From NCBI GenBank assembly GCA_047973435.1, contig JBKECA010000230.1:1-5144 (forward strand): a stretch of DNA of 5,144 bases, written 5' to 3'. The notes beneath the pieces are model-generated. The model was not told where the DNA came from, made no database searches, and saw nothing but the letters and a program-made list of their open reading frames with translations. How positions within the stretch are numbered: position 1 is the first letter of the stretch; every line of letters starts with the position of its first letter. This document shows positions 1-5,144 of the stretch, one piece after another. Made by a program: the position numbers and the translations under genes. This stretch comes from JBKECA01 sp047973435 (lineage in GTDB: Bacteria > Planctomycetota > Planctomycetia > Planctomycetales > Planctomycetaceae).

Positions 1-402
1 TTCCTAAATCCTAAGTTCTCTTCCATCACGACCACCGAAATCCGGTCAGTCGTTACTGCGACAGGCTGACTCCAGGAATCCACTCACCAGTGCTGCGACA
101 ACGAAAACGGCGTTGGATCACGCGATCCAGCGCCGTCGATTCGTTGTATGAGGCTGCACTTTCCCGTCCTCGCAGACGTCCCAGACATTGCGTGCACGTT
201 AGTGTATTCAGGGCCAGGGGGAACGGAGGCGAGTTGGCCGTCTTTCCCAAGTTCACTCCCCGTGCAATGACGTCGGAATCGTCGGCAGCAGAGGAGAGGG
301 AGGGGCCGACTTTATCTGCAACACACACCCGGTCGACAGCAGCAATGTGTAGAATCAGGGCGAACTGGAATTGTACCCTCCGCCTTTTGAGGTTGCTGAC
401 CT
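1..402. other. Intergenic stretch with no convincing gene
   Basis: No credible coding region is seen. Open frames on both strands give Arg/Ser-rich translations without a domain, signal peptide or ribosome binding site, and they overlap one another. The first 45 bases are noticeably more AT-rich than the rest. A lone -10-like hexamer TAGAAT sits at 350-355, about 48 bases before the GTG of the next gene, but no matching -35 lies 16-18 bases upstream, so I do not call a promoter. The region presumably holds the leader of the 403-1761 gene and perhaps the end of a gene outside the window. Confidence 0.55.
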
Positions 403-1761
403 GTGTCGTCTTCCCTGCTGACGTCGATCGCATCGTGCCTTGCCCTGGCGCTGACTTCAGTAGTGCTCATCGCGGACGACGTCGGTGTTCCAGACCTCGA
501 TGCGTCTCGTAAGCCCGAGGCTATTCAAGCCGCAGTGGACCAGCTCGCGAGTCTCAGCGCCGCCGAGAGAAACGTCGCTGAGCAGAGACTTCTGGAACAG
601 GGCCCGGCAATTCTTGCCCGACTGCCCGCGGAGTCGGACGTCAGCGATGCTGCTGTGAAGGACGCCCTGCGACGCATCCGGATGACGCTGGAACAGCGAG
701 TGAATGAGACGGCTGTTCATCCCAGCCGGGTGACGCTGGCGGGACGACGCAGTTTGTCCGATGTGGTGAACGAAGTGCAGCGACAGTCGGGAAACCGAAT
801 CGACCTCGCCGCAGATAGCGATGACGCTCGTCAGATCACGGTGGACTGGCAGCAGCTTCCGTTCTGGTCTGCCGTCCAGGACCTGGCGGTTCTGGCGAAG
901 CTCGACATCGATCAGCAGGCCGACCCTCGGCGGGTTGTCTTGGTGCGGCCCACTGGCAGAACTCGCCCACGGGATGAGCGCCCGACACCATTTCTAGTCT
1001 CGACAAGTCCGCTGCTGGTCCAGATCGAGAATTCCCCTGAGATGGCTGTCAGTCAAAGTCCAAATGACCGACTGGTGCGGCTGCGTTTGCGACTGCTTGC
1101 CGAGCCGCGGCTGTGGCCGTTGTTTGTAGCGGTTCGCGATCAGGATTTGCAGCTGCGGATCGGGACGCTGGCGGTGTCACCGTTTAATCCACTAGCGTCC
1201 CGCGAGATCGAGTTTGACGAAACCGGAACCGCGACTTTTGACTACGTCGGACAACTGTTGCAGCAGCCGGAGGCGGACGCGGAGGGGTGGGCGCTGTCGG
1301 GCGATCTGGAGTTGGAGCTGGTGGCTTTGACACACGAGTTTCGATGGAATCGGTGGTCAGAGACGGCACCACGCCGGATCCGGCGCGGCGCGGTCTCGGC
1401 GACACTCGACACCGTGCGGTTCGACCCGGAGCGTCGCCGCGCTGACGTTCGGTTCATCATCCGCTACGACGCCGGTGGCCCCGCCTTTGAGTCGCACCGG
1501 ATCGCAACACTCCTGCAGTCGGCCGCAGTGGAGTTTGCAGACGGTCGTCGCATCAATTCGCTGGGGAGCCCGGAATTGACGCGAGAGCAGGACGGCACGC
1601 TGGGGGCCCAGTACCGATTCGAAGGCTTGTCTGGCCGACTGGATCATTCGACACTGCTGTTGGAGGCCCCGGCCAGTTTGTCGCGTGTCCGCATCCGTTT
1701 TGAGTCCTCGGATCGCTTGAAAGCCGTGGATGACCGGCCAATTCCGGCCCCGGCGCAATAG
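403..1761 (+). CDS. Exported protein with HEAT-like N-terminus and one STN-like module, function unknown
   Basis: This 452-residue protein has no function I recognise. Start: the frame has TGA stops at 388-390 and 397-399, so GTG 403 is the first possible start; a GAGG at 389-392 lies 10 bases before it. Residues 1-24 form a signal peptide with a hydrophobic core around residues 10-23 and a likely cut near LIA-DD, so the protein should leave the cytoplasm. Residues about 38-98 are helical and resemble the short HEAT-like repeats of planctomycete secreted proteins (a run of paired helices containing LLEQGPAIL). Residues about 110-183 have the beta-alpha-beta pattern of an STN module (VTLAGRRSLSDVVNEV, then a second half with DWQQLPFWSAVQDL). 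Residues 190-452 look beta-rich and match nothing I know. The next gene starts 110 bases downstream on the same strand, so co-transcription is possible. A 38-bp palindrome lies inside the gene at codons 320-332. The coding call is firm because of the long open frame; the function is open. Confidence 0.85.
   Translation: MSSSLLTSIASCLALALTSVVLIADDVGVPDLDASRKPEAIQAAVDQLASLSAAERNVAEQRLLEQGPAILARLPAESDVSDAAVKDALRRIRMTLEQRVNETAVHPSRVTLAGRRSLSDVVNEVQRQSGNRIDLAADSDDARQITVDWQQLPFWSAVQDLAVLAKLDIDQQADPRRVVLVRPTGRTRPRDERPTPFLVSTSPLLVQIENSPEMAVSQSPNDRLVRLRLRLLAEPRLWPLFVAVRDQDLQLRIGTLAVSPFNPLASREIEFDETGTATFDYVGQLLQQPEADAEGWALSGDLELELVALTHEFRWNRWSETAPRRIRRGAVSATLDTVRFDPERRRADVRFIIRYDAGGPAFESHRIATLLQSAAVEFADGRRINSLGSPELTREQDGTLGAQYRFEGLSGRLDHSTLLLEAPASLSRVRIRFESSDRLKAVDDRPIPAPAQ
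1360..1397. repeat. 38-bp imperfect palindrome inside the coding region
   Basis: The sequence is symmetric about the 1378/1379 boundary. Of 19 base pairs 16 match, with mismatches at 1365/1392, 1368/1389 and 1371/1386. The central 14 bases, 1372-1385, are a perfect palindrome (CGCCGGATCCGGCG). Because the symmetry falls in register with the codons, both strands encode the same 13-residue peptide, ETAPRRIRRGAVS. It could form a strong hairpin in the mRNA or bind a dimeric protein, or it may be chance in GC-rich DNA. Confidence 0.8.
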
Positions 1762-1871
1762 CCAGGATCGGCTTCGCTTGCTTTGCTCTCCGCTGGACAT
1801 CATGAATCGGGCCTGCCACAGTTTCGTCGTGAATGCCGACGAACGTCCTCGAACTTGGTGGTCTCTTCCCG

Positions 1872-2621
1872 ATGACTGATTCTTGCCCTGTTGCGCTGGT
1901 TACTGGTTCGGCTACAGGCATCGGGCGTGCGTGCGCCCTGCGGTTTGCCCGGCTGGGCTTCGATATCGGGGTCAATTACTCACAAAGCCACGAAGAGGCC
2001 AAAGAGACGGCGCGATTGGTCGAAGAGATCGGTATGAGGGCGGTCCTGATCCGCTGTGATGTCAGCCAGGATGCGGAAGTGGTCTCGATGATCAGTGAGA
2101 TCGAACAATCATTTGGGCGTCTCGACGTGCTCGTCAACAATGCGGGTACAACCTACTTCGTCGAGCATCAGGACCTGGAGTCGATGACCGAAGAACGGTG
2201 GGATCGCATTCTGGGCGTGAATCTGAAAGGGCCGTTCTTCTGTATTCGTGCGGCTGCTCGACTGTTGCGACAAAGTGACCGAGCAGCGGTTGTCAGTGTC
2301 AGCTCTGTTGCGGGTTTGACTGGCCTGGGTTCGTCGGTGGCTTATTGTGCCAGCAAGGGAGCGCTCAATACGATGACCAAGTCACTGTCGCGGGCACTGG
2401 CGCCAGAAATTCGCGTTAACGCCGTTTGTCCAGGACCGGTCGACAGCCGCTGGCTGCGGCGCGTCATGAGCGATCAGGAACTGCTGGACCGAACGAAAGA
2501 CTATCCGCTGCCGCGACCGGCTCAGCCGGACGACATTGCCGATGCGGTGATCTATCTGGCCACAGGGACGACCCTGACCACCGGGCAATTGCTGGTGGTG
2601 GACGGCGGCCGAACGATGTGA
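1872..2621 (+). CDS. Short-chain dehydrogenase/reductase (SDR, FabG-like), NAD(P)-dependent
   Basis: This is a cytoplasmic oxidoreductase of the classical SDR family, 249 residues from ATG 1872, the usual length. All hallmarks are intact: nucleotide-binding TGSATGIG at residues 11-18, acidic D63 in RCDV, NNAG at 89-92, N117, catalytic S145 in SVSSVAG, Y158 and K162 in YCASK, and PG at 187-188. The C-terminus ends in the typical GQLLVVDGG motif. The NYSQS segment after the second strand (residues 35-39) resembles NADP-preferring members. Substrate cannot be told: FabG-like 3-oxoacyl reductases, glucose dehydrogenases and polyol dehydrogenases all share this pattern. An in-frame ATG at 1833 would add 13 residues but has no ribosome binding site and adds nothing conserved; 1872 puts the first beta strand at the usual position, with a weak GGTGG at 1857-1861. 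The neighbours give no pathway. The stop codon touches a strong stem-loop. Confidence 0.93.
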   Translation: MTDSCPVALVTGSATGIGRACALRFARLGFDIGVNYSQSHEEAKETARLVEEIGMRAVLIRCDVSQDAEVVSMISEIEQSFGRLDVLVNNAGTTYFVEHQDLESMTEERWDRILGVNLKGPFFCIRAAARLLRQSDRAAVVSVSSVAGLTGLGSSVAYCASKGALNTMTKSLSRALAPEIRVNAVCPGPVDSRWLRRVMSDQELLDRTKDYPLPRPAQPDDIADAVIYLATGTTLTTGQLLVVDGGRTM

Positions 2622-2648
2622 GCCCGCATCGGCCAGTGGTTGCGGGCT
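2621..2648. terminator. Stem-loop between convergent genes, possible bidirectional terminator
   Basis: A perfect 8-bp stem (AGCCCGCA at 2621-2628, TGCGGGCT at 2641-2648) encloses a 12-base loop. Its first base is the last base of the SDR stop codon, and the convergent gene ends 30 bases further on at 2678. There is no T-run on either strand, so it is not a canonical Rho-independent terminator. Position and stability suggest it ends or protects both transcripts. Confidence 0.5.
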
Positions 2649-2677
2649 GAGTCACAATCCGAATCGGCGTCGTCGGT

Positions 2678-3892
2678 CTATTGCTTCGACTTGGGACGTA
2701 AGAGAAATCGCGTTCCCACGACTTCGTACTCGAGACCGAGAGGGAGGCAAATCGCCGACATCAATTCTTCGGCAGAGACAGACTCGAAGTCGAGCGTCAC
2801 TCGCTGGGACAGATCGATCCCCTCCGACCGCAGTCGCACGGGGTCGTATTCAATCTCCAGGCCCTGGGCCATTAATGCCTGCAAAACGTCATCGGCGGAC
2901 TTCCGCAGAATCTGAACCTTGGAAAACTGGCGCGAACCGGGTCGCGTCGTCCGCGCTGCCGGCTTCCGCGACGGGACAACTTCGCCCAGATCGATCGCGA
3001 TCGCCGCATGTTGCAGAACACTCGCCCGCACCAGCAGCGACGTCCCGTGTTCGACCACCTCGACCTCGGGAAAGCGGCTCGCGATGCGGGCAATTCCCGC
3101 AATCAGAGACACGCCTTTGGGCCGATGCGTACGCTCAAGCCTGACATCCGTGGGCAAAGGGATCAACGTGAGCGACTTGCCGCCAGTATCCCATTGAAAA
3201 GAGAGATCGAACTGCCCCAGGACGAAGGAGAACGCCTCGACGGCGTCCACTCCCGCTAGTGTTCCGCCGGCCCACAAGTCGTGCGGTAACAGTTCCGGAT
3301 TGCTGATGGTCAGCCCCCAGCGTTTGGACAACAGTTGCAGCACCTCCGCAGGTTCATCCAGGTCTTGCCATTCGACCGTTGCTCCGCGTGCCAGCAGGAC
3401 CCTACGATTGGCGGGAATCGAACGGTCTTGCTTGAGTCGATGGGACAGCTCCTGCGCCTGAGTCAGCCAGGCGTCCAGTTCCTCCGCTCGTCCGACGATC
3501 AGTGAATCTCCAAGGCGACAGCAGACGCAACCGGCCTCGCTCGCCACCGCATCGAACACCTCCTGTAGGGGTTGCTGCTGCATTTGCAGGGCAATGGGCA
3601 GCGACGGATCGACGCGCCGATCGAGCCAGCAGGCGACATGCTGCGAGGCAGACAATTCCCGCAGCACTTCCCGAATCTCCGAGCCGGCCTGGACGATGGT
3701 GACCGGCAGTCGGAGAACGCGCTCGAGGTCGGCGGCCGTTCGATACACTGGCTCGACTGCCGTAACCAACTCAGGCAGTCCAAGCCCCGTCAACATCAAC
3801 ATCGCCAGGACCGCGAATGCACGGCTGGATCCGATTGCGGTGGACGGTCGCCGCCGGAAGTGGCTCAGACGGACGTCATTCTCCAGCAGCAT
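2678..3892 (-). CDS. Exported protein with three STN-like modules and one secretin-N-like module, no barrel
   Basis: The product has 404 residues from ATG 3892. Residues 1-45 look like a signal peptide: Arg-rich start (R13-R15), hydrophobic core AFAVLAMLMLTGLGL at 25-39, and a likely cut after VTA45. The mature part seems built from small repeated folds. STN-like modules lie at about 62-136, 171-246 and 336-400, each as strand, helix (EIREVLREL, PAEVLQLLSK, SADDVLQAL), strand, second helix, strand. Residues about 251-302 resemble the secretin N1/NolW fold, with VEHGTSLLVRA followed by a helix. A basic linker (310-330) precedes the last module. STN and N1 modules build the periplasmic ring of secretins and TonB-dependent receptors, but here the chain stops with no membrane barrel, so an adaptor or scaffold role is an inference only. 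Residues C88, C112, C114 and C115 fall in the first module. Start: ATG 3946 would add 18 polar residues and enlarge the overlap to 71 bases; 3892 gives a 17-base overlap with the upstream gene. Neither start has a clear ribosome binding site. Confidence 0.85.
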   Translation of the reverse strand: MLLENDVRLSHFRRRPSTAIGSSRAFAVLAMLMLTGLGLPELVTAVEPVYRTAADLERVLRLPVTIVQAGSEIREVLRELSASQHVACWLDRRVDPSLPIALQMQQQPLQEVFDAVASEAGCVCCRLGDSLIVGRAEELDAWLTQAQELSHRLKQDRSIPANRRVLLARGATVEWQDLDEPAEVLQLLSKRWGLTISNPELLPHDLWAGGTLAGVDAVEAFSFVLGQFDLSFQWDTGGKSLTLIPLPTDVRLERTHRPKGVSLIAGIARIASRFPEVEVVEHGTSLLVRASVLQHAAIAIDLGEVVPSRKPAARTTRPGSRQFSKVQILRKSADDVLQALMAQGLEIEYDPVRLRSEGIDLSQRVTLDFESVSAEELMSAICLPLGLEYEVVGTRFLLRPKSKQ

Positions 3893-4502
3893 TGTCGGCG
3901 GGAAGTTCGAGGATCGAGATTTTTCCCGTTTCGTCATCGTAGGCATAGACCTGCCGTTTCTTCAGGCCCTTCAGCTTGATGTTGTTGTTCTCCAGAATCT
4001 GCTTGTAATTCTCAAAAGTTGGCCAGTGGTCGTTGTTCAACTGCTTCTGGAGTCGCAGGTCATACTGATAGGTCGACACCATCAAACTGGAAACTCCGGC
4101 AAAGTAGCCCTGCGCGGCGCCGGTGAAGGGGTCGGTTGCATCAATTACATTTTTCTCCAGTTCAATGGCGTGGGGATGCTCCGCCAGAAAGGCCCGGCGG
4201 TCGACCAGTTCGGCTTCGCGCTGGAGTGCGTTCGGGTGTTTCTCCGGTTTCGCCGCTGGCACCGCATCGGCCGGTGCGGCGGCATCTGCTGCAGGTTCCG
4301 CCTGGGCTGGCTCGGCCGCCGCCTGGGCTGGATCGGCCCCCTTCTTTTGCGTATTGAAAGCCTGGCCAGGACACCCCCAGCACGTCAACAGGAGGAGAGC
4401 ACCGGAAAACCAGCGGGCAGCAACCACGGCAAGCCTCAATGAGATGGGACAGGGCCACGCAAACATTCGATCGGTTGATTGGGGCCTGTGGATTGTCTCC
4501 AC
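3876..4502 (-). CDS. Small exported or lipoprotein-like protein with Ala/Pro-rich linker, function unknown
   Basis: The product has 208 residues. Start: GTG 4502-4500 is preceded by AGAGGAG (minus strand, 4517-4511) at a spacing of 8 bases, which decides it over the in-frame ATG at residue 13. Residues 21-40 form a hydrophobic export segment ending LLLLTCWGC. C41 or C44 could be lipidated, but neither fits the lipobox well, so lipid anchoring is uncertain. Residues 56-88 are an Ala/Pro/Glu-rich flexible linker, partly made by a 21-bp duplication. Residues 90-205 form the folded part: a helical EREAELVDRR-like stretch, DATDPFTGAAQGY at 121-133, a long helix, then HWPTFENYKQIL and a beta end with VYAYDDETGKISILEL. 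This last part resembles the soluble end of pseudopilin-like planctomycete proteins (a YP-x-EF helix followed by a YxYD strand), recalled from family knowledge and not verified. It overlaps the start of the STN-module gene by 17 bases, so the two are probably translated together in one envelope operon. Confidence 0.8.
   Translation of the reverse strand: METIHRPQSTDRMFAWPCPISLRLAVVAARWFSGALLLLTCWGCPGQAFNTQKKGADPAQAAAEPAQAEPAADAAAPADAVPAAKPEKHPNALQREAELVDRRAFLAEHPHAIELEKNVIDATDPFTGAAQGYFAGVSSLMVSTYQYDLRLQKQLNNDHWPTFENYKQILENNNIKLKGLKKRQVYAYDDETGKISILELPADNAAGE
4298..4338 (-). repeat. Tandem 21-bp duplication in the Ala/Pro linker
   Basis: Bases 4298-4317 and 4319-4338 match at 19 of 20 positions, with a period of 21 bp (seven codons). 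On the minus strand the copies encode the DPAQAA and EPAQAE parts of the linker. Being in register, the duplication lengthens the linker without breaking the frame, as expected of replication slippage in a tolerant spacer. Confidence 0.75.
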
Positions 4503-4510
4503 CGCAAGCG

Positions 4511-4517
4511 CTCCTCT
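4511..4517 (-). promoter_or_regulatory. Ribosome binding site fixing a GTG start
   Basis: Minus-strand AGAGGAG lies 8 bases before GTG 4502 and is a near-ideal Shine-Dalgarno match. It is the main reason for choosing the GTG over the ATG 36 bases further in. Confidence 0.75.
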
Positions 4518-4591
4518 GCGGAGAACGCGAAACGTCCTGATGCTCCATTCCCTTCCGAGGGTGACGGCCCCCCTCCGGATCGACCGCCGAA

Positions 4592-4616
4592 CGACTGCTC
4601 TTGTCTATTGCAGTCG
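4592..4616. promoter_or_regulatory. Perfect inverted repeat in the leader of the minus-strand pair
   Basis: CGACTGC at 4592-4598 is repeated inverted as GCAGTCG at 4610-4616, with an 11-base spacer. It lies about 90 bases upstream of the GTG at 4502, in the only gene-less stretch before that operon. It could be an operator for a dimeric regulator or a leader hairpin. There is no T-run on either side, so a terminator is unlikely. I found no convincing -35/-10 pair for the minus strand in this leader. Confidence 0.35.
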
Positions 4617-4702
4617 ATCAATTTGCCACTCCGGTCACGGCCAGCCGTTGCCCCGGAGACAGGGAGAACTCTCACCCCTGCGAAGCCCCCCGCGGTTCGA
4701 CT

Positions 4703-4730
4703 TTGCGATGGATCGCTTCTTCCCTAGAAT
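4703..4730 (+). promoter_or_regulatory. Sigma-70-like promoter of the tRNA-Ala gene
   Basis: TTGCGA at 4703-4708 (four of six to TTGACA) and TAGAAT at 4725-4730 (five of six to TATAAT) are 16 bases apart. The -10 ends 12 bases before the mature tRNA, leaving room for a start point near 4737 and a very short leader. The position right before a stand-alone tRNA gene supports the call. Confidence 0.6.
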
Positions 4731-4742
4731 GTCGAGCACCTT

Positions 4743-4815
<73 letters not shown>

Positions 4816-4821
4816 TACCTT

Positions 4822-4853
4822 TGTTGTTCACTGAGTGACAACAGGGGTTTTTT
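4822..4853 (+). terminator. Rho-independent terminator after tRNA-Ala
   Basis: TGTTGT (4822-4827) and CAC (4829-4831) pair with GTG (4835-4837) and ACAACA (4838-4843), leaving one bulged T and a 3-base loop. After GGGG comes a run of six T (4848-4853). It starts 6 bases after the tRNA. The same bases, read on the minus strand, encode the last residues and stop codon of the integrase remnant. Confidence 0.8.
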
Positions 4854-5013
4854 CGTTGGGTATTGGGTAGTGAGTGCCCTCGGTTTGGTTCTCCAGAGTA
4901 CTCATTGTCGCTGGTTGTTGCACCGCCTGTCGGTCTCCCCGAATGGCGGACTCGAAATGGGCGTCAGTCGTCATCAGGTAATGACGCATGGCAACGTTGG
5001 GTGTGTTCCCTAG
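4828..5013 (-). pseudogene. C-terminal fragment of a tyrosine recombinase/integrase
   Basis: A minus-strand frame ends in TGA at 4830-4828, only 12 bases from the tRNA 3' end. It carries the Tyr-box pattern of phage-type integrases: LGNTPNVAMRHYL aligns with the usual LGHSS-x6-Y layout, the nucleophilic Tyr being the TAC codon at 4980-4978 and the preceding His at 4983-4981. The following LMTTDAHFESAIRG resembles the tails of planctomycete integrases. About 40 further residues run to the stop. The Arg-His-x-x-Arg part of the active site and the whole N-terminal DNA-binding region are absent. Going upstream, the resemblance ends at the Leu of LGN (5013-5011), and the frame hits a stop at 5079-5077. 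It is therefore an inactive remnant. The first in-frame ATG (5040) is probably not a genuine start. Family membership is from motif recognition; the tail past residue 45 of the open frame is not diagnostic. Confidence 0.65.
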
Positions 5014-5080
5014 TCCCACACCGCTGAATTGGTATCCCATGAAGGTGGGTTTGCTGCGAGAATAGGCCGTTCCCTTTCAA

Positions 5081-5085
5081 GGAGG
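5081..5085 (+). promoter_or_regulatory. Strong ribosome binding site of the partial ORF
   Basis: GGAGG at 5081-5085, within AAGGAGG from 5079, lies 7 bases before ATG 5093. This is the best Shine-Dalgarno sequence in the window and fixes the start of the partial gene. Confidence 0.8.
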
Positions 5086-5092
5086 ATCGGCC

Positions 5093-5144
5093 ATGCCAGG
5101 ATCGGCGGCGCGGGTGGTGGTGACGGACGCTCAGCGGAAGATTC
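5093..5144 (+). CDS. Partial ORF, probable IS630-family transposase N-terminus
   Basis: Only 17 codons are in the window, translating to MPGSAARVVVTDAQRKI. The start is secure because AAGGAGG lies 7 bases upstream. The pattern of a small Pro/Ala lead, then VVVTDAQRK at the start of a helix, is what I know from IS630-type transposases, whose first helix-turn-helix begins in this way. The DDE catalytic domain would lie to the right of the window. Seventeen residues cannot prove the family. The context (a broken integrase, a TA dinucleotide at the junction) supports a mobile-element gene. Confidence 0.6.
   Translation, partial: MPGSAARVVVTDAQRKI

Larger units (their letters stand above)
5013..5144 (+). 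mobile_element. Left end of a probable IS630-type insertion sequence, cut by the window end
   Basis: The element's left end is inferred at 5013, just after the TA at 5011-5012, the dinucleotide target used by IS630/Tc1-mariner elements. Three things agree there: integrase resemblance stops at this TA, the old frame is closed shortly beyond it, and a transposase-like gene with a fine ribosome binding site starts 80 bases on. The right end and the matching inverted repeat are outside the window, so the boundary is provisional. Confidence 0.4.

Noticed and set aside
350..355. TAGAAT as a promoter -10 for the 403-1761 gene
   Set aside because: No -35-like hexamer is found at an acceptable spacing.
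53..433. 126-codon minus-strand open frame
   Set aside because: No recognisable motif or signal peptide is present; it lies opposite another non-coding frame in GC-rich DNA where stop codons are rare.
90..512. 140-codon plus-strand open frame overlapping the start of the 403-1761 gene
   Set aside because: Composition is Arg/Ser/Cys-rich, no domain or ribosome binding site is seen, and it runs into the signal peptide of the better-supported gene.
1357..1803. 148-codon minus-strand open frame
   Set aside because: It is a shadow of the secreted-protein gene on the opposite strand, with Arg/Gln-rich composition and no domain.
3594..4442. 282-codon plus-strand open frame opposite the minus-strand pair
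   Set aside because: It spans the overlap of two genes with signal peptides and coherent folds on the other strand. Its own translation lacks a ribosome binding site and any family resemblance.
5000..5022. 6-bp inverted repeat GGTGTG/CACACC with 11-base loop as a possible terminator
   Set aside because: There is no T-run, it crosses the presumed IS junction, and the stem is too short to be more than chance.

Overview
The window most likely comes from a planctomycete (Planctomycetota) chromosome. It is GC-rich. It carries exported proteins with STN-like (secretin/TonB short N-terminal) modules in a style common in that phylum, and a transposase start and an integrase tail of types I associate with planctomycete genomes. 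This assignment is from family resemblance alone; no search was run.

Layout. Positions 1-402 hold no convincing gene. A GTG-started secreted protein with one STN-like module (403-1761, +) is followed on the same strand by a complete short-chain dehydrogenase/reductase (1872-2621, +). A strong 8-bp stem-loop (2621-2648) separates these from a convergent, overlapping minus-strand pair. The upstream member is a small exported or lipoprotein-like protein with an Ala/Pro-rich linker (4502 to 3876). The downstream member is an exported protein with three STN-like modules and one secretin-N-like module but no secretin barrel (3892 to 2678). Between 4503 and 4742 lie the leader of that pair and a recognisable promoter for a tRNA gene.

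The right end is mobile DNA. A complete tRNA-Ala(CGC) gene (4743-4815) is followed by a Rho-independent terminator (4822-4853). Directly against it, on the minus strand, is the C-terminal fragment of a tyrosine recombinase (4828 to about 5013). The fragment keeps the His and Tyr of the catalytic Tyr box but nothing upstream. Its family resemblance stops at a TA dinucleotide, and beyond that a plus-strand ORF with an excellent ribosome binding site begins (5093 to the window end); its first residues look like an IS630-type transposase. The simplest reading is an integrative element or its remnant sited at the 3' end of tRNA-Ala, whose integrase was cut by an IS630-like insertion.

Working together: the minus pair is probably one translationally coupled envelope operon. 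The plus-strand STN protein and the SDR may be co-transcribed (110-bp gap), but nothing here ties the SDR chemistry to the envelope proteins. I see no clear new defence or metabolic system. The most informative signals are the tRNA/integrase/IS junction and the barrel-less secretin-module protein.
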